DNA from: Viridothelium virens
Lineage: Eukaryota; Ascomycota; Dothideomycetes; Trypetheliales; Trypetheliaceae
Direction of reading: 5' to 3'
NCBI GenBank assembly: GCA_010094025.1
Contig: ML991866.1
Span: 1 to 64,000, forward strand
DNA: 64,000 nt
Every line of letters begins with the position of its first letter. Within the stretch, counting starts at the first letter, position 1. The notes under the pieces were generated by a model that did no database searches, was not told the DNA's origin, and worked only from the letters and a program-made list of their open reading frames with translations. The translations under genes were made by a program, and so were the position numbers. Below are positions 32,248 to 45,071 of this stretch, one piece after another.

Positions 32248-35200
32248 TTACTGGCGGGCGTTTTATCGGTCCACATCCACCACAAATTCCCCAATCCCTA
32301 TTTTTGCACACGACGGGCTTTCGCTTCGATACCCCCGACGGTCTTGCTCAACTCCATTTAGGCATTTCAGCGCATGTCTCACTGCTTTTCTGGTGTTGGT
32401 TGGGAGAGGTGGCTGGCTTACGGCTACTCATCAATTGGGTTCTCACTTTGCCCCCACCCTTTCAGATTGGCGCGGCTGTCGGTCTGACAACCGCCTTTGA
32501 CGCTGCATTACGAATCTCACATCATTCACGTACGCTGCTTTTTTTTATTATTACACCAATTATTTGCATCACACTTTAAAAAAAAGTTTGGTTGTTTTCG
32601 GTTCGAGCTTGTGCATTCGCGCGGATCTGGGTCTGGCATTTTGGGTGGAGCAAGTTTTGAGTGCGGTTACCCTCCGACGAGCCAATGCCCTTACCTTGGT
32701 CTTCGAACCAGGGCGACCGGAGTTGTGTTTTATCACATGGTTGGGAGAACTGTAAATAGATAGAGCCGCGGGCCTTTGAACGCATGTGCGACCAGTCGCA
32801 GCAGCAAACAATGAAGCTCCGTCATAGACGTCGTCTACTTCCCTGTTCCTCACCAGCGTCAATTCTGTAAGCCCTTGTCCCTTGTGCGGAATTGATTAAT
32901 CTCAGCTACATGGAGGGCTACTATCTCTCAGCCACTCCCTGCAGCCCTCTTCTTGGCGCGAACCGTCTCCCCAGACGCGCATACGCTTCTTCTATAATTC
33001 CAAGTCACAACTTGCTGATCGCATTGAGCTGACGTACTGAACCTTGGTCACTCACGGAGCATTAATCAGAGCTTAAGTTGGACGCCCGACTGCTGACTGC
33101 ATTCTCTTCCACGGGGCGGGCCGCGACGCTGATGATTCAGACCGAAATCCGGTGCCCGATAGAGCCCATTTGAGCCCACTGGGATAGCTCACGACTAAGC
33201 AAGGCAAGCGTGACCTCACCTATCCGGCAATTGCTAAAGTCTTGCTGCAGCTCCCGATCACGAGATCTGCCTCAGCTCGCTCTCCAGCAGGGCAGACTGC
33301 GGGCAGTCTGACTATTGTCCATCCGCCTCCAGCCCAGTTTGGCCGAACAACGACCGCGTCCAAAATTCTTGGCATTCTGCACGATCTGCAGAGGTGGATA
33401 GGGTGTGACAGGGTTGAGCCAGGATAAGAAAACTGTTATTGCCTGTGTGCCTGCAGGGTAGAATTGGTTCTTGCCGTTGTCACCTATCCTGTCCCAGCAC
33501 CCCAGTCATCACTTAAATGTTCGTGTATCTTCGACGTTACACCAGATACGCGAAGTGCTGCCCGTGGGGGTATTTGAACGCCCCCTATCGTTGCACCTAC
33601 GCCGAAGGGCTAGAGCAGACTAAACGCATCAGTTCAGCATCGTCGAATGAGTGGACTAGTAAAGAGAGCTCAGTTGCCGAAGCGCCGAAGCTATCCGATC
33701 ACCGTTTCTCGGGATGTAAATGATTCAAAACAGTCGGCAACATGCATTTCATTTCGGACCACTTCCACCACCCTGCTGCATAGCCTCACGGCACTCATTT
33801 GCAATGCCCTACAGGGCGGAACCGAGCTCATGGAAACGCTCGTCAATATCGACTGGCTGGATGCGCAGTAGCTCGTGTACGTACTTTACAAGAGACTCAG
33901 GATCGGTCTAGTCTGGTAGGGCCACGAGTGATCCAGGATACCTTCCCCGCTTCCCGCTTTCGCACTCTATGCCCAATATATCCATTCGATACGACAATCA
34001 CACGTCTTGTTGTAGCTAGTCGCAGGCTAGGCGCAATCATGAGGCGACGGCTCCATAGAGCACTCAAAACCCACCTATTTCTCATGAACTACCAACCACT
34101 CCTTATCGGACTTTACTACCGTCTGATGGCGCGTCCCTAGAACTCGGGCTTTCCTTGATTCGACGACTCAACAACCACTAGTAGGGGCAGCCCCATTTCA
34201 CTATTTCACCACCCCTAATTTCTTCGTACTCATATGCCTCTAATCTGAACGAGTATCTTCCCAGTAGCAATTGATTCAGAGTACGATAAACAAAAAGGAC
34301 CAGCGATCTACACAGATAGGATCAATATCCAGCGTACTGACGATATCCAGCCAAGCAGGAACTGGGAGCTGCGCTGCTGAAATGGTGACACGTACTCTAG
34401 GCACACAATTCATCGATATCAGCCTAAGCACAACTGCTCTCTAAATTGGTACCATCCCCTATTCTCATTGTACGTGAAGACGACGAATGAAGCCATCATA
34501 TCCGATGAGCGCTAAAATACTGCCCCGAGTAACGTTCACAACTGCACCGCTGCACCACCGAGTTCCCTGGTTCGCTAGAGACTAGTCGAGAAGCTAATAA
34601 GCGAGCCACCGCCCTCCCCTCATTCCCCCGGTCTTTGTGCAAGGGTGTCTCGTTCGTGCATAGCTCACTTAATTGTCTACAAGATTGATCTCTTATTCCC
34701 ATTGTACCTTTAAAATATCGACCCAGGGTTATGCTACCATGAAAATCGTGAGCGATACTGCTACAGTACACCACACGAAAGCCCCCGAGCTCGGGGTAGC
34801 CTCTGAGGACATCGATACCCTGGCGTGTGCCTGAAGTCTACCGATTATTCCATAACCACCCTTCCATAGTTCCGGCGTCACAACGCCACTAACACCTCTG
34901 AATAAAGCCTATAGTACACACACGTGGATGTGGAGACCGGAGTGGCTTTCTTTAGCTTCTACGGAATCATGGCTTCGTGTGTTTCACGTCGGTCCTGCTT
35001 GCCGACAATCGGCTTCCGGATTATTCAGGTGAAGAGTCATGTTCTCGTTTCGGTCCCAAACTCTGTCACCACTGTCGTCAATTCTGTTCTTCTAAGGATC
35101 ATTAGCGCTGAGAGCCTCTGGGGCTCTTTCCATCGCCTCCTCCAGGCAGACAGTGGCAGTACCCAAGCATTAAGCTAGGTGCATCCTGCCGTAGGGCGTA

Positions 35201-38200
35201 GCGTTGCCGCGTATGGTAGGGCCGTAGGGCAGAGGTAAATGGCCGGAAAACTCTATAACGGCTATACTATACACGTCGCTGGTGTTGTGATTGGTACCAA
35301 CAGATCGCTAGGAAGGGGGGTCTGCGATGTTCAGGGCGGGAGAAGCATGTGGCAAAGTAATTCAACCAAGTCATGTCCAACTGTAATTGAAACGGGTCCC
35401 CCTTGCTGGGTTCGCTAAAATTTGTCGATTTCGTGATAGATTGAGAAAATCATGTCGTTGATGAGGACCGTCATAATGGGGTTGAGATAACACTGCTAAT
35501 TAGTTGTCTGTCGACAGGATGGGGAGATGACTAGGGAATGGACTGGCACTGGGAAATAATTAACGTTCAGAACAGGGATCACAATCCTAAGTAAGGGGAA
35601 TCTACCAGGTCAGATTTTCGCGTAACCATAGCATATTAGGCAGTGAGTACAAGTCTATCATCAGTAAAATTCAAATTCGACTGGCAAGATTTACAGAATG
35701 AGCTTTTGTTGGACGGATCCGTCACTCTGGGAGGATCTGGAGGGCAACGGACACGTCATTGCCAGGTGGCCAGGAGTATTAGCATAGCATAAAGTCTATT
35801 TAGCGTACTCTGCTTCGTCACCGTTTACAAGAGGTCCACCGTCGTACAAGAACGTTACGCAGAAAAGACTTGAAATTATCTTGCTCAACCTCCACTTATG
35901 TAGATCTTGCTCTTCTCAATTCGCATGTGCTTTGTGTTCCTCGTGCCACTGAACCTTCCCAACCATAAATTTTCGCACTACATTTGCCATTGGCTCGCAA
36001 AATACTCGGAGAATGGAGGAACTAGGTAATTAAGGGAAAGATCTGGCTTTCCCGCTCCTTCTATTGGCGTGTTGTCGCCACCCCGGCTTTGCTCCGAAGC
36101 GACATCACAGCATCCTACTGCGTGGAATTGCGTGATATGCTTCTGAGCGTATTGATAGAGTAACAGCAACTTGGTCGCCGATAAGGATGATATCCCAAGC
36201 AACGGGGTTCTCGAGGGATCGGCATCGTCACCAATCCTAGAGCGAATTTCCTAACGAGGCTTGGTTATTCCAATCAAAGAAAGTCGCAGATATCGATGCA
36301 TGAAGTATTGGTTGTGGAAAATTGTGGCCTGTTCAGAGGGCGTCAACAACCTTTACGTGGGGTAGAGTCTGAAGAAAGAGTAGGGTCAAAGATTGTTGGA
36401 CTTATTACTGATGGGCGAGGAAGCCTGGCCTGATAGTAGTATGGACCAGGCATCTACCGCCAGAAATGACATTGTGAACGTCCTAGCAACAAACATCACT
36501 ACAGAACACGTTTCCTAATAATCTAAAATTGCAGGCCCGGCGAACATATCCACAGACCCTGCAGTGCCGCTTCATTCTAGATTACTTGACGTATCGTGAA
36601 GCCGGCGCGTCAATCGTATAAGCTCCCTCCCCGCAGGCAGCAGAATACTGAAGAACGCGAATCCGTTGCCAATAAGAAAGAGCGCAACCGACGCTTCGGA
36701 TCAGCTAGACCTATAACTTCGAGGCTTGCGATATCAAGACCTGCATGTAACGTGGCCCTATCAACTTCATGCAGATGCCGCCTAACCAGTGCATAGACCA
36801 GTGCATAAGCCAATAACGCCTGGCAGGTCCGGAGAAGAACGCGGTCTACGCGCAACAGGGGAACACCTGGAACCACCATGAAGCTGCGCTGCATCACATC
36901 AAGACCTGCCGAATGACCATTAGCAGTTCACTCGGCTTCAACGGCCCGGGGAGAGGAGCGAACAATGCCGGCATGCCCGATACGCCTTGGACCATAAGAG
37001 ACTATGCGGGACAGGCAATCATCTGTTATCACATACATAGTTGCGTGGGGTCCATTCGTGTAAGGCACTCTATGGTGCTGACTCCTGCAATGCATGGAGG
37101 GTCGTCTCGCACCCGCAAGCGTGGGTAGGCTAACGGAGTTGTCCCCGTCCCCTACGAATGGGTTCTAGAGTAGTCCTTGTGAGGAAGTTCTCCCCACACT
37201 GGAGAGACATGCAGATAATCAAAGGTGCAGCGGAAAGAAAACGTATGCATCACTTCGACAACATGCATTTCCTGGCTTTCATTTAGGACGATATCGGAAC
37301 CAAATAGGAAATGTGATGTATAAGACGTTTACATTGGTGTTGGATCTGATGATCGAGATGCCTGATACTGAGGCGATGCATGTGGGGTGGGACGAGCTCC
37401 GAAATGCAGTGTTTCTCATACTCAGGATCGAATAGTAACGGCTGAACCACGATGCTGGAATACCGTCAACATCATTGACGTCTTGTGTATAGGATCAGCT
37501 TGATCCATCAACCAAAAATGGAAGTTGTTTCATTGAGGAGTGGAGCGCCTCGAATGCCTGTCTGTTTGGGCTGTGCGGGAGTCCCCGAGGCTCACATGCT
37601 TAGTTAGTGTGTACAGGGGAAGTGTCATCGAAATCATGATTTCCCGTGGGCAGAAATGGATCAGGAGTCAGCACGGTGAGGCTTCCGGTGTCCTAGTCCA
37701 GGTTCTGAGCAGTTAGGCGCTCCCCGTATTGCTGACAGGTGGCCTAAGTATCTGCGCCGTTAACAGCCATTTCTACTAATGAATGGGATCCGCCTAGGCG
37801 AGTTCGCTTCTTGCCACCAGTCAATTAGGTGATCAAAGGTCTGGTAGTGCAACTCAAACCCTGATACGGTAGGCTTAGAGATGGCGAGCAGACGTATATT
37901 ATAAGATATCCTTTCGCCGACGGGTAGAGTGGCTCGAAGAATTCCAGAGGAGATGATGAGCTGCTATTTCCACACTCTCTCGTTCACCTAGGCTTCGGAG
38001 GCATCAACCAGGTCTCTTCAGTCTCAGTAAGTAGCCGGGTAGTTGTTTCCCTGGGCGTTGGTTCGGTGGAGTGTTCAATGGTCTGCTTGTAATGTGCCAA
38101 GGCTCATTCCAAGCGTTTCACTACTTACTTGTTTCGTAAGTGCATTTAGGCCCATGGACTATGTCTCAGTATATCAAATTTCGCACTCGAAACCAAACTC

Positions 38201-39345
38201 TCGGGATGGGTCCTACATAAAGGATTCGTGGTGTGGGGGGCTGTCACGAAATTAGAGCACCCGAGAATACATCTTCGGGTGAACGTCGTCTGACGATGTA
38301 GTGGATGGATCACAGTATCTCGTTGCCGCACAGGATCTGCATCATGCGGCATTAGAGGAGTGTACGGAGAACCTTGGCCCGGGACAACGAAGGGAATATG
38401 CGTCCTGAAAGGAGCCGGATCATAGCATTGCCTGTATTCGGAGTCACCCAAAGTGATTGGGATGCAAGATGCCGTAGTTAGACCACAGATCTGTGCGCTC
38501 CTGTGATTGAAACCCGAGGATAGCTGATGTACGAACTTTTGCGGTATGGCGGGCCGCATCTGTCAGGATTCGCTCTTACTGCACTTGTATGACTCGACTG
38601 CGGTCATGCTTCCCACAGCAGTAGGTGCTGAGGTTTTCTGCAAGCTAAAGTTAATTAGACCTGTCCTGGTGCTGATCGCGGAAAAAATTGCCGGGATGGC
38701 TTGAATTAAGAGACTGCCAACCGGCGATCCCTCACCGGGCCGGCACGCAAGTAAGGTGGGGTGCAAGCAACGGCACGATCCCGAGCTTGCCACAACTCGT
38801 AGGGCTGAAAGTATTTCATGGGCAGAGAGGCCAAGCTGAGAGGGGGATGCGGAAAGTGGGACTTGTAACTTCCGAGACATCACATCAGCGCTGATTTGGG
38901 GCAATCAAGAAATATGCATCGTAGATGCCTCAGTGGGCCTTCAGTGGCCTAAAGAATTTCGGCTTGGCTGAATGGCCCCCCGCTCTTACACCCTAATGAG
39001 CTTGATGCCTGCATGCAGTCAGCACATCGAACAAGGGTCTCGGGGCCTAGCGAGCCGTGTTTAGGGACGCCGCGAACGCCTGACGGAATGGTTGTGGAAT
39101 GGCGATGATCAATGTCCCATAATTAACTTACCTTGAAATATTGTACCAAATTGCTCCCTTGGGCCCTTCGTTGAATGAAGTGATGGTGAAGCTGATGGAG
39201 TCCATTAATTTGTTGGGGTGGGTTCAAAGCATCGATCAGCTGAGGACCGAGCGCCTACAGGCTGCTGTGTAGGCAATCTTTCCTAGGTACCATAATTTCT
39301 TGCCAAGTTTTGGTGTTTTTGTGATCGGGGAAAGTCCTCGAGATG
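32248..39345. other. 7.1-kb gene-free gap
   Basis: No gene, RNA or recognised element. Open frames are short (all under 140 codons), overlap on both strands and carry no family motif. The first ~600 bp is probably the 3' UTR and downstream region of the zinc-finger gene, with T-rich patches near 32,530-32,590. The rest has normal base composition and is not obviously AT-rich, so it does not look strongly RIP-mutated. It could be a gene desert, hold lncRNA, or contain very old element debris. Confidence 0.4.
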
Positions 39346-40129
39346 TCACGGATCTCCTGAAGGTACAGTGGGAAATAAAGAGGGATTGTTCAGCCTCTCA
39401 CGGTTGCGCCTTGCCAGCTCTGCGTTCCGTATTCGGTCCAGTCGCATTTGGTGGAAGTTTCTGGATTCAATATTAGCACCATGAAGGACGTGCTCGAATT
39501 GGCTGAAATTCAAAAATGAACCAGTTTGCTGCTGTTTTGGACCAAGAAAAAGTCCACGTACTTTTGCAGGGCAAAGATTCGGGGAGCGTCTTCGACTTTT
39601 GGCTCACTCTTTGATAGCTCTTTAATCTAACGATAATTCTGTCAGTCAAAAAACTCGCAGGTCCTCACAGATCTCGTGGCTGTCCACCTTGTCTTCTTTC
39701 TCTTTCTCGTCTTCAGCATCTTCCGCATCTTCACTTTTCCCCTCCTCTTTCTTTTCCTTAGAATCTTTCCCCTTCCCCTCCTTCTTCTTTTCTTTTCGTT
39801 TCTCGGCTTTGCGTTTCTGCTTTTCCTCGTACTCCTTTTTAACCTTCTCAATCTCCTCTTCTAACTCCTGATGTTTCTTTTGAGCGGCTGCTTCTGCTTC
39901 GTCTACGATCGGCAAGCAGAATCCTCGATCCTTGAGATGACCCACACAGACATAGAAATGATCCTAAGCCAGTATAAGATGGAACGATCCTTACCCAAAT
40001 TGGAAAATGCTTCATTACCTTATTGTCCGGGGTTATGAGAACGGTTGTAGATGGCTTGTAGCAGACATAGCAGGCTTTTGCTCCTGAATCCGCCACACGT
40101 CTGTGGTGCCACACGTTCGGCAGCGACAT
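39346..40129 (-). CDS. VFA1: Vps4-associated protein 1 homologue
   Basis: In yeast Vfa1 binds the MIT domain of the AAA ATPase Vps4 and tunes ESCRT-III disassembly at endosomes. Four exons: 40019-40129, 39688-39963, 39562-39626 and 39346-39460, 188 residues. The N-terminal zinc-finger-like module reads MSLPNVWHHRRVADSGAKAC, CYVCYKPSTTVLI and, after intron 1, HFYVCVGHLKDRGFC. A long charged Lys/Glu coiled-coil stretch (residues about 60-128) follows. After introns 2 and 3 the conserved tail appears: RIFALQKNFHQMRLDRIRNA, then RERLNNPSLFPTVPSG. Intron 2 uses a weak GTGGAC donor, chosen because it alone keeps the frame into the conserved tail. Confidence 0.9.
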
Positions 40130-41046
40130 GGCATTATTGGGCTTAGTTCTCAATGTGGAGAGCTGAACTGAGGTGAGAATGAAGCTGTTGCGACACCGGA
40201 GCTTGGTAAGTGAAAAGGACACTAGTTAAACCACGGGGCCACGGGCAATGAGACCGATCGAACCTAAGATCGGGCCGACAAAGTCCCGGCTTTCTTTGAT
40301 ACAAACCACAGAGATGAACATCACCAGTTTTCATGATTGCAATTATCGGACTGGTTCGGTCACATTTCAACACTTTGTACAACGAGCTTTGAGGGTCCTC
40401 TTACCGGGTTTGATCCGCACGAAAGCCAGTCACTTCCCCTACAACATACGCAGCGATCTCAATGGCAGAAGTGTTTGACGTGCGAGGTCCCATCAAAATA
40501 TGTACTCCCAGAGTAATGCCGACTCCAGCTTCTCCAGCGCATTGCAGTGAGTTTCTACATTAGGAATGCATTTGCGTGGTACTGCATGAAGAACTACATA
40601 CGCTGGGGTTCATCACTGTGTTTTTTTCCCTACTGTCTTCCAAATATCCCCAATTAGAATTTTCCTTCCTCTACTAGAATTTTCGTTCCCCCGATTTCTC
40701 TTTGCAAAGCTATTGTTGCTACGCTGCCGAAAAGACCATACTCTTGAGCTATGGCGATTAATTATGTCATTCTGAGCTTCAAGATGCAATATTACTTAAT
40801 TGACTCGGTCACAACTCCTGTTTGCATGTGAAAATTGCGGTCACGGTACTTATGGGTCTTTCAGCATCTTCACGACGATATTCGGCCTCTAATTCGCTTT
40901 GCCGGACATCGATATGATAGGCTTTGTTTCATTCTGCATATGGAGAATGATGTCTTCACTGATTGGCTCCACGCATCATGTTTTGTTTTGGGTAGACTCC
41001 CGTAGGATATGTACGAATACAGTGTAACCGAATCGAATGGGTAGGA
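40130..41046. other. Intergenic region between VFA1 and COX18
   Basis: The VFA1 promoter and the COX18 3' side. Open frames at 40143-40382 have no support. A GAATTTTC-type motif recurs around 40,660-40,690 (TAGAATTTTCCTTCC / TAGAATTTTCGTTCC). No gene recognised. Confidence 0.4.
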
Positions 41047-42378
41047 TTATACCTGGTACTTAATGACTCTCGTGCATGCTTTCGGTGCCTTCCTCCATGG
41101 ATGCTTCCATCCGATGTAGATCCCCTGAAGAAGCGCCCACCCCGTGCTGCTTCCCCAGTACAGCAGAAACCCAGCCGGCAGCGACTGCGCAGTAATTGCC
41201 AGAAACCACCATACCCAGAACGGTCCGATGATACGGTGTTTTCTCTCCTTTTCTATCAGCGACTTGTCGCGTCGATGGTCTCCTAGGGCTTCGCTTCTTC
41301 CCGATCGTTCGTAGCGCAGCAGATACCAAACACGTGCAGCGGTCAGACCGGCAACGATGGGCAGGAGGAAGGCGAGCGGATCGGGGGACGCGAGATCGGG
41401 GAACCAGAGCAACCCCTCGTCTGCCAGGGAAGGCGTGAAGAGAGAGCCTGTCGCATATTCCGGGTCCAGGTCGTGGGACTCCTGGGCTGCAGGAACCGTT
41501 GTTGCGTTATTTGCCGGTGTTCTTTGAAACGTCTGCATGACTGGATGCTCATTTGCCTCCTCCAGGGCGTCTTCCGCACTATAGTCCGGTGGTCCGGTTC
41601 GGGAAAAGGTTGACATGGTCGGCGACTCCGTGGTAGGAGTACCTGCGTCAGCTAGTGCTGGGATAGCTGCAGTGCTCTTCATGGGAGCCTTGCCAATTCT
41701 GATCTCTTTGAGGCGAGTCCAGGGTTCGTAGCAGGTCCTCAGTAGCGAGGGTTTGTAGCCAGCCATGGAGCTTATAGCCTCTCCCATCATCCAGAACAGA
41801 CCGGCTTGCCAAACCCAGAGATTTGTTCGCCACTCCTCGCAGCTGAATTTTTCCCGTAATCGCTCCGAGTAATTATCTGCCGAACCTTTAGCGGCCTTTT
41901 CTAATTCTTTGTGCTCCCAAGGCCTGTCTTTCACATTCTCCTCATCCACACCTCGCTTCAGTTGCCGCTGCTGGTTTTCCTCGCGTTGAGCGTTTTCGAC
42001 TACGTATTTTCGCCTGATTGCTTCTCCATATGCCTGCTCAAGTGGCCGAAGATCTATCCTCTTCTGCTCTGCCCTTCGAATCGGTAATGTGACCAAAGGA
42101 TAGACGACGAAAGTTCGGAGGAGGATGGCAACGGCCGGGATCGCAAAGCCCCACGACAAGCCGGTTGTATAGTGTACTGTTTCGAGAAGGCCATAAGGTA
42201 TGAACTTCGAAAGAAAGTTGAGTTGGGATGCAGCGAATGTGAAGACCTCGAGACTTTCGGTCCGCCGGTGGGGAGAAGCGTGAAATAGGCGAGAACGGAG
42301 GAGATACGTCGTCCGCAGCTCTGAAGGGAGCTGGAAAAAGGAGGCGCGGAAATTACATCTTGGTTGAATTCGAAGCAT
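41047..42378 (-). CDS. COX18: Mitochondrial inner-membrane insertase of the Oxa1/YidC family, Cox18/Oxa2 type
   Basis: Single exon, 443 residues. Cox18 (Oxa2) exports the C-terminal tail of Cox2 across the inner membrane. The N-terminus is Arg-rich and acid-poor (MLRIQPRCNFRASFFQLPS), fitting a mitochondrial presequence. Hydrophobic segments: FIPYGLLETVHYTTGLSWGF followed by AIPAVAILLRTFVVYPLVTLP, NLWVWQAGLFWMMGEAISSM, LAFLLPIVAGLTAARVWYLL and WVWWFLAITAQSLPAGFLLY. A charged matrix loop with coiled-coil character (residues about 110-185) sits between the first two groups, as in Oxa-family proteins. The late loop (residues ~245-320) is Pro/Thr-rich and probably variable. I use the ATG at 42378; one TTG codon three residues earlier is ignored. 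Confidence 0.85.
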   Translation of the reverse strand: MLRIQPRCNFRASFFQLPSELRTTYLLRSRLFHASPHRRTESLEVFTFAASQLNFLSKFIPYGLLETVHYTTGLSWGFAIPAVAILLRTFVVYPLVTLPIRRAEQKRIDLRPLEQAYGEAIRRKYVVENAQREENQQRQLKRGVDEENVKDRPWEHKELEKAAKGSADNYSERLREKFSCEEWRTNLWVWQAGLFWMMGEAISSMAGYKPSLLRTCYEPWTRLKEIRIGKAPMKSTAAIPALADAGTPTTESPTMSTFSRTGPPDYSAEDALEEANEHPVMQTFQRTPANNATTVPAAQESHDLDPEYATGSLFTPSLADEGLLWFPDLASPDPLAFLLPIVAGLTAARVWYLLRYERSGRSEALGDHRRDKSLIEKERKHRIIGPFWVWWFLAITAQSLPAGFLLYWGSSTGWALLQGIYIGWKHPWRKAPKACTRVIKYQV

Positions 42379-43311
42379 AGCCAGCAAAGGATTGAATGAG
42401 AGTTAGACCAGCCTCCCGCTGTCTAGGTGCGAGGCGATATTATCCTTCTGCATCCCTTACGTCCATTATGAGCGAAGAAACAGAGGAGCCACGACTCGCG
42501 TGCCACAATTTTCTGCACGATGATGCAATCCGCTCCCCCCAAACGCAGTAGTCCCTGGACCTGGGTGTCCGGATTTCTTCATCATCATATTTTGAAAAAA
42601 CAAGGTAGTTCTTCGGAACACAAAATTAACGTAAGATTCATTCCTGCAGTCACTGTGATCAAGTATGGTTCGAATTGGGTAAGGTACCGGAATCTATATT
42701 TATGGGACTCATTATGCCCACCGCGTACCAACTGTGATAAAGGCTTACGCACTCCATTGGGGCCATGTCATCGTGCATGGTTTCATCATATGATTGTGCT
42801 TATAGCAGTGTGACAGAAGCTAGGTGTTCGTAATGGCTGTAAGTAACGCTCGCCTATTTCTTTGTCTCCAGTAATTGAAGCTTCGACTTTGAGACATAAA
42901 GCATTGTCCGAGTTGTCATTCAAATCAGACCTTGTTGAACAGAGACACATGCCTGAACTATTGCAAATATGATGTTCAATGCGGCGAAAACTCAAGGCAG
43001 GCCCCTTGGACAGACTCGCAAACTAGGCGCTCAAATACACCATCAACCAGTTCACGAGCCATAACTAAGCTAGAAGCTTTGTGACTTTGGGCACTAGCCT
43101 TCGTTACCGATTGGTAGCAATTCAGCAGAGATGCGGAAACTGTCGAGGATTGAAAGACAGCGTACCCAGAGAAGCCGGCCGTTGCGACTAACGAGGAGGC
43201 GAAGTAGCGAATTGAGGACCACAAGCCATGCGTTGAACCGGCTCGAAGACAAATAAGCAAAGCTAGATGAGTCTTTGCAAGTTCCATTCCAATCGAATCT
43301 TATTCGAGCCA
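42379..43311. other. Intergenic region between COX18 and the SDR gene
   Basis: The COX18 promoter and SDR 3' side. Open minus frames at 42976-43311 are read-through shadows downstream of the SDR stop. No gene recognised. Confidence 0.4.
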
Positions 43312-44154
43312 TCACCACGCAACCTCGTTCCCCTGCCAATCCAGAAACGGCGATAGCTTCTTGCCTCTCTTCGTATTCGCAATCTATACTCACCATTAGT
43401 TATCATCACATATTGACCATTGATGCATGAAGAATTCCGTGTTATCACTCACCACTTTCACCATTCCCTCAATACTTTCATCTAATGTCGTCGGCGGGCG
43501 CTCCGCCCCCGTCACCTTCGCGCCTCCATGCCCCATATCCGTCTCCACCCAGCCCGGATGTAACGGATATGCGCACAGCCACTCAGTCTCCCGCTCCATC
43601 TGGCGGACCAGCCAGTTCAGCGCCGTCTTGCTGACGCAGTAGCTCAGCTGTGGGAACGCGAACTCGTCCATGTATGTCAGGCTCCCCAGCAGCGCGCTGA
43701 TGGCCACGAACTTAGGCTGCCGGCCGTACTGCTCGTGGGTGGCGCGGAGAAGCGGGTAGGCAGCCTGGTAGAGGCGGACGCTGCCAAAGGTGTTGGTCTG
43801 GATGTGGGCCTCGAGGTCGGAGATGGGGAGGGAGTGGAGCGGGCCGCAGGTGTCGAAGTTGGACATGCCGGCGTTGGCGATGACGATGTCGATGTGGTCG
43901 ATGGAGTGCTGGGTGCGGAGTTCGGAGATGGCATGCTGGATGCCCTCGGCCTTTGAGGTGTCTCCGATGGAGACGATGACGAGCTTGCTGCCCGAGGCAG
44001 TAGGGAGAGAGGAGAGGGATTTCGATGTGGGATTTGAGGGATCACGAACACCGGCGACCACCAGCGTGGAGGGCTGAAGGAGATAATGGGCCACCAAGCC
44101 ACGGCCAAGTCCTCTATTGCCGCCTGTGACAAAGTAAATCGTAGGAGAAGACAT
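43312..44154 (-). CDS. Short-chain dehydrogenase/reductase (classical SDR)
   Basis: NAD(P)(H)-dependent oxidoreductase, probably cytosolic; substrate unknown. Two exons, 43453-44154 and 43312-43383 (intron 69 bp), 257 residues. The start is the ATG of MSSPTIYFVTGG, near-immediately before the cofactor fold. Motifs: TGGNRGLGRGL (TGxxxGxG), DIVIANAGMSN (NAG), ISALLGSL with the catalytic Ser, YCVSK (YxxxK) and HPGWVETDMG. The C-terminal exon supplies the usual short end (KLSPFLDWQGNEVAW). The overall pattern resembles the norsolorinic-acid ketoreductase-like SDRs common in fungi, but no biosynthetic cluster surrounds it, so a general reductase is all I infer. Confidence 0.9.
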
Positions 44155-45071
44155 TTTGAAGATTGAGTAGGAAAGATTTGGAGGAATCACGAAGGGAATG
44201 TATCTTGAACTTTAAGATCGATATTACGGATAGATCGGAGATGAATTTTGAGCTAGAGGAGAATTGGCAGACAGCTTTGTGTTCCTTTATCCAGAAATTG
44301 CCTATCCTTTCCTCGTCGGTAGATGTCTCTTCTCTATCTTTCTTGTAAGCATGAAAATATGTCGGAACGCCGGAACCTTAATTGATTCAATTCGCGAAGT
44401 CTCAAGGGAAGGCTTTTAGAGGCCGTCAAAAGCACAACAACTCGGGATAGGGATGGATCCCTTGGAAAAAAAAAAAAACCTCAAGAAAATTGGTCAAATG
44501 AGAAATCAATGCTGACTGTGACTCACTTATGAATGAGACAAGACTTAATGCCGCGCACCTTGTATTTCCGTGCCTCATGACCAGCACCCCAGGTTGTTAG
44601 CTGCACCAACTAATGCAAACGCTGTGGGCCGCTACCAATTTTTGCGATTTCCGTGCGTTGATCTCGCTCTAGGCCTCATAATCCTGCGCTTTCTTCTTTT
44701 TCCGCTCCGATTGCCTCCCTGGTACAACACTGCGAAGGGGTTGGCGACAAATATGACATCAAGTTAAGACGGGAATGCGCTTCTAGGTTCCGTGAGATAT
44801 TGCTATGACAACATCAGTCTAGGAAAACTTGTAAATTCAGGGAAATTGGGAAAATGCTTCAACAGAAGGGGGAATAAAGATAAAAGGAAACCCAGACCCA
44901 GAATTCGACCCTTTTACGTGAATAGCATCAGTAGAGCAGTGAGTACAGTAAGACCCTTTGCTTTTGGGAAGAGCCGTCATGGTATTATACATCTATACAT
45001 CCATCTATACAAGATCACAAGCCAGCGCCTTTCGCGATGCATAAGAAGTGGGCACGGAGAACGACTCAAGT
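44155..45071. other. Intergenic region between the SDR gene and the ADCK1-type kinase
   Basis: The SDR promoter and the kinase 3' side. An A13 run lies at about 44465-44477. No gene recognised. Confidence 0.4.

Noticed and set aside
39642-39871. Lys/Arg- and Phe/Leu-rich open frames around 39.7 kb
   Set aside because: Shadows of the Lys/Glu coiled-coil exon of VFA1 in other frames.
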